Shown one piece after another: positions 1-8,133 of a stretch of DNA of 64,000 bases. Source of the DNA: Actinophytocola xinjiangensis. Its GTDB lineage: Bacteria; Actinomycetota; Actinomycetes; Mycobacteriales; Pseudonocardiaceae. The notes below the pieces were generated by a model. It was not told where the DNA came from, did no database searches, and saw nothing but the letters and a program-made list of their open reading frames with translations. The DNA is taken from contig NZ_MSIF01000017.1 of NCBI RefSeq assembly GCF_001921215.1, positions 1 to 64,000 on the forward strand, written 5' to 3'. Within the stretch, counting starts at the first letter, position 1. Each line of letters starts with the position of its first letter. A program made the position numbers and the translations under genes.

Positions 1-831
1 GACGCCCCGCCGCCGCCCGCCGCCCCCGCGGCCCCCGCGGCCCCCGCGGCCCCGGCGCCGCCTCCGCCGCCTCCGGTCAAGCCCGGCCCGCCGCCGGAGC
101 CGATGACCGAGGAGCTGCCCCGGGTCCCGACCTACCCGTCGATGGACCCGGTCGGCCCGCGCCACCCCGGCCAGGACAGCCGCACCCGGATCACCCCGCC
201 CGTGCCGCCGCACGACCAGTTCCCGTCCGGCCCGCAGCCCCGGGTCGACCGCGACTTCGACCCGGACTTCGACCCCGACTTCGAGCGCGACGGCGACTAC
301 CGCGACACCGGGTACGACAACTTCGGCGGTGGCGGCGACTACCGGGACAACAACTTCGGCGGCGACTTCGACCGGGGTGACCTGGACCGGAACCTGGACC
401 GTGACTACCCCCCCGGCCCCGACACCGGCTTCGAACGCGGCCTCGACCTCGACGACCGCGACCCGCGCCGCGAGCCACACCGGGACCCGCGCCGGGACCT
501 CGACGGCGACCTCGACGAGGAACTCGCCCGGGAGCTCGACGACCTCGACGGCGACCGCGAGCCCCGGTCGGCCGCCCGCGAATGGCTGGTCATGGCCGGC
601 CAGCTCGCCGTCGGCGTGCTCGGCGGCGCGGCCGTGTGGCTGGGCTTCAACTGGCTGTGGGGCGCGCTCCCGCAGGCCGCGCTGGTCCTGGCGCTCGCGG
701 TGATCGCCGGCATGGTGTTCATCGTGCGCAAGATCCGCAAGGCCGAGGACCTGCAGACCACGGTCTACGCGGTGCTCGTCGGCCTGCTCGCCACGGTCTC
801 CCCGGCGGCCCTGCTGCTGCTCAACCGCTGA
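1..831 (+). CDS. Pro/Asp-rich membrane protein, 5' end cut by window edge
   Basis: The frame is open from the first base, so the gene begins before the window; 276 residues are visible. The first 35 or so residues are almost all Pro and Ala, encoded by short GC-only tandem repeats. A long acidic and Arg-rich stretch with many Asp-Arg and Asp-Leu pairs follows, and then about three hydrophobic segments in the last 85 residues. This suggests a disordered, probably cytoplasmic, N-terminal region anchored by C-terminal membrane helices. The position directly before a sugar-phosphate isomerase-like gene matches Rv0497 in M. tuberculosis, a membrane protein of unknown function (recalled, not searched). 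No enzymatic motif is visible. An internal ATG at 103 could be read as a start, but the same composition continues upstream, so a longer protein is more likely. Confidence 0.75.
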   Translation, partial: DAPPPPAAPAAPAAPAAPAPPPPPPVKPGPPPEPMTEELPRVPTYPSMDPVGPRHPGQDSRTRITPPVPPHDQFPSGPQPRVDRDFDPDFDPDFERDGDYRDTGYDNFGGGGDYRDNNFGGDFDRGDLDRNLDRDYPPGPDTGFERGLDLDDRDPRREPHRDPRRDLDGDLDEELARELDDLDGDREPRSAAREWLVMAGQLAVGVLGGAAVWLGFNWLWGALPQAALVLALAVIAGMVFIVRKIRKAEDLQTTVYAVLVGLLATVSPAALLLLNR

Positions 832-838
832 TCACGCC

Positions 839-1645
839 GTGCCAGGGCGGATCATGGTCGGCCTGTCGACCGCGTCGGTGTGGCCGCAGACCGCCACCTC
901 CGCCTTCCACCTGGCCGCCGACCTCGGCTACGACGGCGTCGAGGTGATGGTCTGGGCCGACGCCATCAGCCAGGACCCGGTCGCGCTGCGCCGCCGCTCC
1001 CGGCAGGCCGGCGTGCCGGTGCTCGCCGTGCACGCGCCCTGCCTGCTGATCACCCAGCGGGTCTGGTCGCCCAAACCGGAGGAACGGCTGCGCCGCTCGG
1101 TCGGCGCCGCCCAGGACCTCGGCGCGCGGACGGTCGTCGTGCACCCGCCGTTCCGCTGGCAGAAGCGCTACGCCGACGGCTTCGCCGAGCTCGTCGCCAC
1201 CCTGGAGGAGACCAGCGGGGTGGCCATCGCCGTGGAGAACATGTTCCCCGTGCGGCGCTTCGGCGGCGCCGTGTCCGCCTTCCAGCCCTCCATCGACCCC
1301 ACCGACGTCGGCCACCGCAACTACACCCTCGACCTGTCGCACACCGCCGCCGCCGGCACCGACGCGCTCGCCCTCGCCGCCAGGATGGGCCGCCACCTCA
1401 GCCACCTGCACCTCGCCGACGGCACCGGCGCGCCACGTGACGAACACCTCGTTCCCGGCCGGGGGAGCCAACCGTGCGCGGAGGTCTGCGAGCTGGTCGC
1501 GCGCACCGGCACCGCCCAGGTCGTGGTGGAGATCAACACCAGGCGGGCGCGTGGCCGGGCCGAACGGGTCAAGGACCTGGCTGAGGCGCTGCTGTTCGCC
1601 AGGCTGCGTCTCGGTCAACAGCCGGACCACCAGCCGGACCAATAG
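839..1645 (+). CDS. Sugar phosphate isomerase/epimerase (xylose isomerase-like TIM barrel)
   Basis: A 268-residue protein with the pattern of the AP endonuclease 2/xylose isomerase-like barrel family. It begins with a GLSTASVWP strand, then has GYDGVEVMVWAD near residue 30, a VLAVHAP strand, a VVVHPPFRW strand, IAVENMFPV near residue 132, LDLSHTA near 158 and LSHLHLADG near 185. The Glu and His residues on these strands are the usual metal ligands of the fold. The substrate cannot be deduced. The gene lies 7 bp after the membrane protein gene and is probably co-transcribed with it; the same pair occurs in mycobacteria (Rv0497-Rv0498, recalled). GTG at 839 is used here; ATG at 854 would shorten the protein by five residues. 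Confidence 0.8.
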   Translation: MPGRIMVGLSTASVWPQTATSAFHLAADLGYDGVEVMVWADAISQDPVALRRRSRQAGVPVLAVHAPCLLITQRVWSPKPEERLRRSVGAAQDLGARTVVVHPPFRWQKRYADGFAELVATLEETSGVAIAVENMFPVRRFGGAVSAFQPSIDPTDVGHRNYTLDLSHTAAAGTDALALAARMGRHLSHLHLADGTGAPRDEHLVPGRGSQPCAEVCELVARTGTAQVVVEINTRRARGRAERVKDLAEALLFARLRLGQQPDHQPDQ

Positions 1646-1748
1646 CCGGCGAGGGCGGACGACCGCGCCCGGCGCAACGTAGAGTCACGCGACAAGGCAC
1701 CCGTCGGATGGGGCGGGTGGCCCCCGTGTGCGTGGAATGGGAGCTTCC

Positions 1749-2675
1749 GTGAACCCGCTGCGTAGCTTGATCCTTGCCGCGGCCGGCAACGACGTGATCC
1801 GTCGTGCCGTCGCGGCCGCACCCGTTAGCCGTGACGTGGTCCGCCGGTTCGTCGCCGGTGAGAGCACGGCAGAGGCGATCGGAGTCACCCGAAGGCTGGT
1901 CGACAGCGGCCTGACGGTGACGCTCGACTATCTGGGCGAGGACACCACCGACGAGGACCTCGCCGATCAGACCGTGTTGGCCTACCTGGAGCTGCTTGAG
2001 GCGCTGCGCGCCGAGGGCCTCGCCGGACGGGCCGAGGTCAGCGTGAAGCTGACCGCGGTCGGCCAACTGCTCGACGAGCGGCTGGCGCTGACCAACGTGT
2101 CGCGGATCTGCGCCGCGGCACAGGAGAGCGGCACCACGGTGACGCTCGACATGGAGGACCACACCACCACCGACTCGACCCTGCGGGTGCTGGCCGAACT
2201 GCGCGGCACCTGGCCCACGGTGGGCGCGGTGGTGCAGGCCTACCTGCGCCGCACGGTCGAGGACTGTGCCCGGCTGGCCGGGGAGGGCTCGCGGGTGCGC
2301 CTGTGCAAGGGCGCGTACGCCGAGCCCGGTGAGGTGGCCTACCAGGACAAGCACGAGGTCAACCTGAGCTACGTGCGGTGCCTGAACGTGCTGCTCGCCG
2401 GCGACGGTTATCCGATGTTCGCCACCCACGACCCGCGCCTGGTGCCGATCGTGGACGCCAGGGCGGCCCACCACGGCCGCAAGCCGGGCAGCTTCGAGTT
2501 CCAGATGCTGTACGGCATCCGGCCCGACGAGCAACGGCGGCTGGCCGAACTGGGACACACGGTGCGGGTGTACGTGCCCTACGGGGTGCGGTGGTACGGC
2601 TACCTCATGCGACGGTTGGCCGAACGCCCGGCGAACACGGCGTTCTTCTTGCGCGCCTTGGCATCCCGCTCCTGA
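1749..2675 (+). CDS. Proline dehydrogenase (monofunctional, FAD-dependent)
   Basis: A 308-residue PRODH barrel. It catalyses oxidation of proline to delta-1-pyrroline-5-carboxylate, passing electrons through FAD to the membrane quinone pool. Visible hallmarks are the N-terminal helix region with RRFVAGE, VTLDYLGED near residue 55, RLCKGAYAEP near 185, and the C-terminal YxxRRxxExxxN signature (YGYLMRRLAERPAN) that binds proline in this family. The length fits a monofunctional bacterial enzyme with no P5C dehydrogenase domain. GTG at 1749 is preferred because GGGAG lies about five bases upstream; GTG 1728 and ATG 1737 are longer in-frame options. A -10-like TAGAGT sits at 1680-1685. proC, encoding the opposite reaction, is two genes downstream, so both directions of proline/P5C interconversion are encoded together. 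Confidence 0.9.
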   Translation: MNPLRSLILAAAGNDVIRRAVAAAPVSRDVVRRFVAGESTAEAIGVTRRLVDSGLTVTLDYLGEDTTDEDLADQTVLAYLELLEALRAEGLAGRAEVSVKLTAVGQLLDERLALTNVSRICAAAQESGTTVTLDMEDHTTTDSTLRVLAELRGTWPTVGAVVQAYLRRTVEDCARLAGEGSRVRLCKGAYAEPGEVAYQDKHEVNLSYVRCLNVLLAGDGYPMFATHDPRLVPIVDARAAHHGRKPGSFEFQMLYGIRPDEQRRLAELGHTVRVYVPYGVRWYGYLMRRLAERPANTAFFLRALASRS

Positions 2676-2732
2676 CGGGTACGCCCCAACGCGATCTGAT
2701 CAAGCTCAACCTCACGTGGCAGGCTAATAATC

Positions 2733-3578
2733 ATGAGCAGTCTTGCGGGCGATGCCCGCGGCGGGCCAGGTTCGACCGTCGGCCCGTTCACCGCGTCCAC
2801 GAGGGTCCGCTCGCTCGGAGACGGAACCTTCACCGCGGACCTCGGAAGCGCGTGGACAGTCGGCGGCAAGCCGCACGGCGGGTACCTGCTCGCGCTGCTG
2901 GCCAGAGCGGCGGTCGGGACGGCGGGCGCCGGCGTCCCGGGCACCGACCCGCTGTCGGTCAGCGCCCAGTACCTGCGTGCCCCCGAGGTCGGACCGGTGC
3001 TGCTGCGTACCGACGTGCGCAAGTCCGGCCGGCAGGCGACCGTCGTGTCCGTGTACCTGGAGCAACGCGGCCAGTCGTGCGTCGAGGGGGTGGTGACCAC
3101 CGGCCGGCTGCCCCGGGAGCGGGCGGCGTGGTCGGACCTGCCCAACCAGCCGGCCGAGCCGCCGGGCAACGCGGTCGACCTGGCCACGCTGCCGATGGCG
3201 TCGGTGTTCAAGCTGACCGCCGGCTGTGACGTGCGGCTGGACCCCAACGGGGCCGGCTTCCTGCACGGCCACGTCGGCGACCCGCCCCGGCTGCGGCTGT
3301 GGGTGCGTCCGCGCGGGGACCAGGTGGACACCATGTTCGCGTTGCTGGCCGGGGACATCTCGATGCCGGTGACGTTCAACCTCGGCCGCTTCGGCTGGTC
3401 GCCGACGGTGCAGCTGACCGCGTTGCTGCGCTCGCGGCCGGCACCGGGGTGGCTGCGGGTGCAGATGGACTGCCGGGCGGTGCACGGGGCGTGGTTCGAC
3501 TCCGACGCCACCGTCGTGGACTCCACCGGCCGGCTGATCTGCCAGGCCCGCCAGCTGGCGTTGTCCGCGAAGGCCTGA
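2733..3578 (+). CDS. Acyl-CoA thioesterase family protein (double hotdog)
   Basis: A 281-residue protein that looks like two hotdog folds in tandem, as in TesB-type thioesterases of actinobacteria. The N-terminal half has WTVGGKPHGGYLLALLARAA near residue 42, the typical hotdog helix with GGY, followed by SAQYLRAPEVGPVLL. The C-terminal half ends with HGAWFDSDATVVDSTGRLICQARQLAL, the usual closing strand pair. Members hydrolyse acyl-CoA thioesters; the chain length preferred here cannot be told. It lies between the proline dehydrogenase gene and proC, as in other actinobacteria. The stop codon lies in a short direct repeat, GGCCTGAGCC at 3572-3581 and 3582-3591. Confidence 0.75.
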   Translation: MSSLAGDARGGPGSTVGPFTASTRVRSLGDGTFTADLGSAWTVGGKPHGGYLLALLARAAVGTAGAGVPGTDPLSVSAQYLRAPEVGPVLLRTDVRKSGRQATVVSVYLEQRGQSCVEGVVTTGRLPRERAAWSDLPNQPAEPPGNAVDLATLPMASVFKLTAGCDVRLDPNGAGFLHGHVGDPPRLRLWVRPRGDQVDTMFALLAGDISMPVTFNLGRFGWSPTVQLTALLRSRPAPGWLRVQMDCRAVHGAWFDSDATVVDSTGRLICQARQLALSAKA

Positions 3579-3627
3579 GCCGGCCTGAGCCGGGCCCGCC
3601 GGGGGGCCTCATGGAAGGCTGGGCGGC

Positions 3628-4464
3628 ATGACTGACGCCACCACCGCCGACCGGCCGGCCATCGCCGTACTGGGTGCCGGCAAGATCGGCGAGGCGCTGC
3701 TGTCCGGCCTGCTCACCGGCGGACGGCGCGCGGACGAGCTCATGTTCACCGAGCGGCACCGGGAGCGCTCCGGTGAGCTGACGACCCGTTACGGCATCCG
3801 CGGTGTGGACGTCGCCACCGCCGCCAAGGAGGCGGGGGTGCTGATCGTCGCGGTCAAGCCGCAGGACATCGACCCGGTGCTGGACGAGCTGGCCCCCGCG
3901 GTCGGCCGGGACACCCTCGTGGTGTCGCTGTGCGCCGGGCTGCCGACCTCGCTCTACGAGCGTCGGCTGCCCGAGGGCGTCCCGGTCGTGCGGGTCATGC
4001 CGAACACGCCGATGGTCGTCGGTGAGGCGATGAGCGCGATCTCCCCTGGCCGGCACGCCTCGGCCGCGCACCTGGAGACCGTGGAGCAGGTGCTGGGGAC
4101 CGTCGGGCTGGTGGTGCGGGTGCCGGAGTCGCAGCAGGACGCGGTGACCGCGCTGTCCGGCTCCGGGCCCGCGTACTTCTTCTACCTGGTCGAGGCCATG
4201 ATCGACGCCGGGATCCTGCTGGGTCTGCCGCGCGCTGTGGCCGAGAAGCTGATCATCCAGTCGGCGGTCGGCGCGGCGGCGATGCTGGCGCGTACCGGTG
4301 AGCACCCGGTGACCCTGCGCGAGGCGGTGACCTCGCCGGCCGGCACGACGATCATGGCGATCCGCGAGCTGGAGAACCACGGCGTGCGGGCGGCGTTGCT
4401 GGCGGCGATCGAGGCGGCGCGCGACCGGTCAGAGGAACTGGGCAACGCACACAAAACCGGCTAG
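3628..4464 (+). CDS. proC: Pyrroline-5-carboxylate reductase
   Basis: Catalyses the last step of proline synthesis, NAD(P)H-dependent reduction of pyrroline-5-carboxylate. The 278-residue length is normal for ProC. A Rossmann motif VLGAGKIGEALLSGL lies near residue 14, VAVKPQDI near 72, VMPNTPMVVGEAMSAI near 120, and the family signature ALSGSGPAYFFYLVEAM near 172, followed by the dimerisation helices with the SPAGTT motif near 238. A GGAAGG Shine-Dalgarno precedes the ATG. It is followed by the HTH gene and the bS22 gene, the same order as Rv0500-Rv0500A-Rv0500B in M. tuberculosis (recalled). The TAG stop lies in a 12-bp palindrome at 4457-4468. Confidence 0.95.
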   Translation: MTDATTADRPAIAVLGAGKIGEALLSGLLTGGRRADELMFTERHRERSGELTTRYGIRGVDVATAAKEAGVLIVAVKPQDIDPVLDELAPAVGRDTLVVSLCAGLPTSLYERRLPEGVPVVRVMPNTPMVVGEAMSAISPGRHASAAHLETVEQVLGTVGLVVRVPESQQDAVTALSGSGPAYFFYLVEAMIDAGILLGLPRAVAEKLIIQSAVGAAAMLARTGEHPVTLREAVTSPAGTTIMAIRELENHGVRAALLAAIEAARDRSEELGNAHKTG

Positions 4465-4593
4465 CCGGGAAAAAACCGCACGCGGCGTCGCATCTGTCAC
4501 ACCAGTCCCGCTACCCTCGGGTGAAGCACGTGCGTGTCGATACCGCCGGTGGGGAAGCCGAGCGGCGCGACGCGTGTCGAAGGGCTGGTGATC

Positions 4594-4815
4594 ATGCCGG
4601 CGAACAATGCGAACGACCCCGAACATCCCGGGCTCGCGCAGGTGAAGTTCCTGACCGTCGCCGAGGTGGCGACGGTCATGCGGGTGTCGAAGATGACCGT
4701 GTACCGCTTGGTGCACAACGGAGAGCTGCCCGCGGTGCGGGTCGGCAAGTCCTTCCGGGTTCCCGAGAAGGCCGTCGACTCGTACCTGCGCAGCGCGTAC
4801 TTCGACGCTGGGTAG
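4594..4815 (+). CDS. Small excisionase/MerR-type helix-turn-helix DNA-binding protein
   Basis: A 73-residue protein consisting almost entirely of a winged helix-turn-helix of the excisionase/BldC type: FLTVAEVATVMRVSKMTVYRLVHNGELPAVRVGKSFRVPEKAVDSYL. The Met-Thr-Val-Tyr-Arg recognition helix and RVGKSFRV wing are diagnostic. It is a relative, not the orthologue, of BldC (a closer BldC match lies at 30367-30582). ATG 4594 is chosen because AAGGG lies nine bases upstream; a longer in-frame ATG at 4534 has no such site. A -10-like TACCCT at 4512-4517 may drive it. Because the same gene follows proC across actinobacteria, it is a chromosomal regulator rather than a phage excisionase. Its targets are unknown. 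Confidence 0.85.
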   Translation: MPANNANDPEHPGLAQVKFLTVAEVATVMRVSKMTVYRLVHNGELPAVRVGKSFRVPEKAVDSYLRSAYFDAG

Positions 4816-4970
4816 ACGCCCAGCGGAGAGCCGGTCGCCAGGTGCCCGCACCCGCCGGGTAATCTTGGCGACCGTTGTGCCTGGTTTCCTGAGCACGTCC
4901 GTGACCTGATGGTCGAGTGGTCGTTGCCGCCCCAGGCAAGATCGATCACCGACTACAGCGAAGGATCCGC

Positions 4971-5072
4971 ATGGGCTCGGTCATCAAGAAGCGCCGCAAG
5001 CGCATGTCGAAGAAGAAGCACCGCAAGCTGCTTCGCAAGACGCGGGTGCAGCGTAGGAAGCTCAAGAAGTAA
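4971..5072 (+). CDS. 30S ribosomal protein bS22 (AURKAIP1/COX24-like)
   Basis: A 33-residue, extremely basic protein starting [19 protein letters not shown] and ending with RVQRRKLKK. This is the actinobacterial small ribosomal subunit protein bS22, seen in mycobacterial ribosome structures near the decoding centre and related to the AURKAIP1/COX24 domain. AAGGA lies five bases before the ATG. It follows the small HTH gene at the conserved place (Rv0500B in M. tuberculosis, recalled). Lysine is encoded only by AAG here, as expected for a highly expressed gene of this genome. It is small enough to be missed by automatic gene calling. Confidence 0.93.
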   Translation: MGSVIKKRRKRMSKKKHRKLLRKTRVQRRKLKK

Positions 5073-5247
5073 CTCACGGCACGTTCGCGGATGCCGCCGT
5101 TCGAGTGACATCCGCGAGCGGGCCTGTGAGCTGCGTTAACTACTCGTTGCCAGCGACGATTCGATCACGATCGGCCGGTAGAGTCGCGGGTGGTCCGCCA
5201 CCGTGGTAGCCGGACCTCCCTCTTCCTGATCGATTCAACGGAGTCGC

Positions 5248-6156
5248 ATGGCGCCCGAAGTCGTTCTCGTGACCGGCGTCGCCGGTCAACTCGGTGGCCG
5301 CCTGGCCGCCACCCTCACCGCCGAACCCGGCATCACCCGGATCATCGGCGTGGACACCCGCCGGCCCCGCGCCGCCCTGCCCGACCGGGTGGAGCTGGTC
5401 ACCGGCGGGACCGACCTCCACGACCTGCTGCGCACCGAGGACGTCGACACCGTCGTGCACGCCGCGCCCCGGCCGGCCGGGCACGGTGACCGTGACCGCG
5501 ACCTGGTCGCCACGATGCGGCTGCTCGCCGCCTGCCAGCGCGCCGAGAACGTGCGCAAGCTGGTGTTCCGCTCCACCGCCGAGGTCTACGGCGCGTCCCC
5601 CACCTCCCCGGCGGTGTTCACCGAGACCGACCGGTCCGCTCGCGGCCGGGCCGTCGAGCTGGAGGGCTACGTCGACGGCCTCGCCCGCCGCCGCCCCGAC
5701 CTCACGGTCACCACCGTGCGGCTGGCCGAACTGCTCGGCGCCGGCGTGCACACCGCCTTCGCCAACTACCTGCGCCTGCCGGTCGTGCCCACCGCGCTGG
5801 GCTTCGACGCCCGCGTCCAGGTGCTGCACCCGGCCGACGCGGTCGCCGTGCTGCGCCGGGCCACCACCCACGACCTGCCCGGCGTGTTCAACGCGGGCGG
5901 CGACGGGGTACTGCTGCTCTCGCAGGCGATCCGCCGGGCGGGTCGGGTGGCGCTGCCGGTGCCGAGGGCCGCGGTGCCGGCCGCCGCGCGGCTGGCCCGT
6001 GCCGAGCTGTCGCCGGGGCTGAGCCGCCTGCTCAGCTACGGCCGGGTGATCGACACGACCCGGCTCAAGACCGCGTTCGGCTACACCCCCGGGTGGTCGA
6101 CCGCCGCCGCCTTCGACGACTACCTGCATGAGAGGACGGGGATCACGAGTGGCTGA
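5248..6156 (+). CDS. NAD-dependent epimerase/dehydratase-like (extended SDR) protein
   Basis: A 302-residue extended short-chain dehydrogenase. The cofactor loop VTGVAGQLGGRLA (GxxGxxG) starts at residue 8, the acidic end of the second strand is GVDTRRP, and VVHAAPRP and FRSTAEVYG mark strands 4 and 5. The usual catalytic YxxxK is not intact: the matching segment reads GYVDGLARR, with Leu in place of Lys. This suggests a structural, binding or regulatory role, or a changed reaction. It sits in the place of Rv0501 (annotated galE2) in M. tuberculosis and is followed by the acyltransferase with an 8-bp overlap, so the two are translationally coupled. A TAGAGT -10-like hexamer is at 5179-5184. 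Confidence 0.8.
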   Translation: MAPEVVLVTGVAGQLGGRLAATLTAEPGITRIIGVDTRRPRAALPDRVELVTGGTDLHDLLRTEDVDTVVHAAPRPAGHGDRDRDLVATMRLLAACQRAENVRKLVFRSTAEVYGASPTSPAVFTETDRSARGRAVELEGYVDGLARRRPDLTVTTVRLAELLGAGVHTAFANYLRLPVVPTALGFDARVQVLHPADAVAVLRRATTHDLPGVFNAGGDGVLLLSQAIRRAGRVALPVPRAAVPAAARLARAELSPGLSRLLSYGRVIDTTRLKTAFGYTPGWSTAAAFDDYLHERTGITSG

Positions 6157-7072
6157 GGCCCAGGTCATCCCGCTGCCGCGACGGGAGACCGCGACGCGCA
6201 GGGTCAGCCCCACCGGCCCGTCCCGCCCGCCGACCCCGCTGCGCCCGCGCCGCCGCCCGCCGGGCCTGCGCACGTTTCTGCGCCACCGGCTCACCGGCGA
6301 CTACCCGGTCGACGAGTTCGGCTTCGACCCCGAGCTGACCGACACCCTGCTGCTGCCGCCGCTGCGCGCGGTCTACGAGAACTGGTTCCGGGTCACCGTG
6401 ACCGGCACGCTGCCCGCCGGCACCGGTGCCCTGGTCGTCGCCAACCACTCCGGCACCCTGCCGTGGGACGCGCTGATGACCGCGATCGCCGTGCACGACC
6501 ACCACCCCGAGGGCCGGCACCTGCGGATGCTCGGTGCCGACCTGGTGTTCCGCCTCCCGGTCGTGGGCAACCTGGCCCGCAAGTCCGGCCAGACCCTGGC
6601 CTGCGGCGCGGACGCGGTGCGGCTGCTGCGCGCCGGCGAGACCGTCGGCGTGTGGCCGGAGGGCTTCAAGGGCATCGGCAAGTCCTTCCACGACCGCTAC
6701 CGGTTGCAGCGCTTCGGCCGGGGCGGCTTCGCGACCACCGCGCTGCGCGCCGGGGTGCCGATCGTGCCGTGCTCGATCGTCGGCGCCGAGGAGATCTACC
6801 CCAAGATCGGCGACCTCAAGCCGCTGGCCACACTGCTCGGCCTGCCCTACTTCCCGGTGACGCCGCTGTTCCCGCTGCTCGGCCCGCTGGGCGCGATCCC
6901 GCTGCCGACCAAGTGGCACATCCACTTCGGCGAGCCGGTGCGCACCGACCTTGCCCCGCCGGACGCCGCCGACGACCAGGCACTGGTGATGGACGTCGCG
7001 GGTGGGGTGCGGGACACGATCCAGGAGACCCTCGACCACCTGGTGGCCGGCCGGACCTCGATCTTCCGATAG
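6149..7072 (+). CDS. Lysophospholipid/glycerophospholipid acyltransferase (PlsC-like)
   Basis: A 307-residue member of the PlsC/LPLAT family, which transfers acyl chains to lysophospholipids or other lipid acceptors at the inner membrane face. The first motif is NHSGTLPWD near residue 99, a variant with six rather than four residues between His and Asp. A second block is VWPEGFKGIGKSF near 168, corresponding to the EGTR block, and a third is GVPIVPCSIVGAEE near 202. The first 50 residues are Arg/Pro-rich and probably disordered. GTG 6149 is chosen because GGACGGGG lies upstream and the start overlaps the epimerase stop. Same position as Rv0502 (recalled). The stop lies in a direct repeat: GATCTTCCGATAG occurs at 7060-7072 and again at 7074-7086. 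Confidence 0.82.
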   Translation: MAEAQVIPLPRRETATRRVSPTGPSRPPTPLRPRRRPPGLRTFLRHRLTGDYPVDEFGFDPELTDTLLLPPLRAVYENWFRVTVTGTLPAGTGALVVANHSGTLPWDALMTAIAVHDHHPEGRHLRMLGADLVFRLPVVGNLARKSGQTLACGADAVRLLRAGETVGVWPEGFKGIGKSFHDRYRLQRFGRGGFATTALRAGVPIVPCSIVGAEEIYPKIGDLKPLATLLGLPYFPVTPLFPLLGPLGAIPLPTKWHIHFGEPVRTDLAPPDAADDQALVMDVAGGVRDTIQETLDHLVAGRTSIFR

Positions 7073-7086
7073 TGATCTTCCGATAG
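7060..7086 (+). repeat. 13-bp tandem duplication carrying a stop codon
   Basis: GATCTTCCGATAG occurs twice, separated by one T. The first copy encodes the last codons and TAG of the acyltransferase gene; the second gives another TAG just downstream in another frame. It looks like a slipped-strand duplication. Confidence 0.9.
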
Positions 7087-7096
7087 AGCCGGGAGC

Positions 7097-8047
7097 TCAG
7101 GCGAGGCGGTCGCGGCGCCGGTAGGCCAGGCCCGCGGCCACCGCCCCGGCCACCGCGCCCGCGCCCAGCACCGACGGGACGCCGATCTTGGCGGCCTTGC
7201 GCCCGGTGCGGAAGTCGCGGATCTCCCAGCCGCGCTTGCGGGCGGTCTCGCGCAGCGTGCCGTCCGGGTTGATCGCCACGGCCGTGCCGACGACCGAGAG
7301 CATCGGCACGTCGTTGGCCGAGTCCGAGTACGCGGTGCAGCGGCGCAGGTTCAGGCCCTCGCGGGCGGCCAGGGCCCGCACGGCGTGCGCCTTGGCCGGG
7401 CCGTGCAGCATCTCGCCGACCAGCCGGCCGGTGTACACGCCGTTCTCGCTCTCCAGCACGGTGCCCAGCGCGCCGGTCAGCCCTAGGCGGCGGGCGATGA
7501 TCGTCGCCAGGTCGACCGGGGTGGCGGTGACCAGCCAGACCCGCTGGCCGGCGTCGAGGTGCATCTGGGCGAGGCCGCGGGTGCCGGGCCAGATCTTGTC
7601 GGCCATCAGCTCGTCGTAGATCTCCTCGCCCAGCGCGGTCAGCTCGGTGACCGAGTGGCCGGCGATGAACGAGAGCCCCGACTCGCGCGCGTTGCGGATG
7701 CCGTCGCTGGTCTCCCGCCCGCCGACCCGGAACATCACCTGCTGGAGCGCGAAGCGGGCCAGGTCGGAGCTGGTGAAGAACTTGCGCGCGGCCATTCCCC
7801 TGGCGAAGTGGAAGATCGACGCGCCCATCATCATCGTGTTGTCCACGTCGAAGAACGCGGCCGCGGTCAGGTCGACCGGGGGACGGCCATCGGCCGCCTC
7901 GGGCGTCGCGCGTTCGATCGCGACCGCGGCCTCGGCCGAGGCCTCACCGGCAAGCGTCGCGAGCTGCTCGAGCTCCGGCTGCTTGTCACGGCCACGCCAC
8001 AGGGACACGCGCCCGCCCTCCTGGTGGATCTGGGGTGTTTCGACCAC
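7097..8047 (-). CDS. HAD-IB family hydrolase (SerB-like phosphatase)
   Basis: A 316-residue HAD phosphatase. Motif I is [11 protein letters not shown] at residues 65-75 with the nucleophilic Asp in DVDNT; motif II is LVTATP; motif IV is [11 protein letters not shown]. These are the motifs of the SerB/phosphoserine phosphatase-like IB subfamily, also seen in CicA-type and lipid phosphate phosphatases. A 60-residue N-terminal extension precedes the domain, and a hydrophobic Gly/Ala-rich segment at the C-terminus ([15 protein letters not shown]) could touch the membrane. It corresponds in place to Rv0505c (serB1), but phosphoserine specificity cannot be claimed from sequence. It is convergent with the acyltransferase gene. 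Confidence 0.82.
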   Translation of the reverse strand: MVETPQIHQEGGRVSLWRGRDKQPELEQLATLAGEASAEAAVAIERATPEAADGRPPVDLTAAAFFDVDNTMMMGASIFHFARGMAARKFFTSSDLARFALQQVMFRVGGRETSDGIRNARESGLSFIAGHSVTELTALGEEIYDELMADKIWPGTRGLAQMHLDAGQRVWLVTATPVDLATIIARRLGLTGALGTVLESENGVYTGRLVGEMLHGPAKAHAVRALAAREGLNLRRCTAYSDSANDVPMLSVVGTAVAINPDGTLRETARKRGWEIRDFRTGRKAAKIGVPSVLGAGAVAGAVAAGLAYRRRDRLA

Positions 8048-8133
8048 TTGTACTCACCGACAGCCTAACGATGTCGCATGAACGCGTCGTGTTCGTGGTC
8101 TTTCCCGCGATTCACCTCCGAGCGGCACGCCGT

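Noticed and set aside
4457-4468. Palindrome CCGGCTAGCCGG at the proC stop as an intrinsic terminator
   Set aside because: The run that follows is of A on the plus strand, not T, and the stem has practically no loop.
4594-4815. Phage excisionase marking an integrated element
   Set aside because: No integrase or att-like repeats nearby; this gene follows proC as a conserved chromosomal neighbour in actinobacteria.
5140-6294. 384-codon open frame on the minus strand opposite the epimerase gene
   Set aside because: Composition is Gly/Arg/Ala without any domain, while the plus frame has a clear Rossmann fold and a proper operon context.
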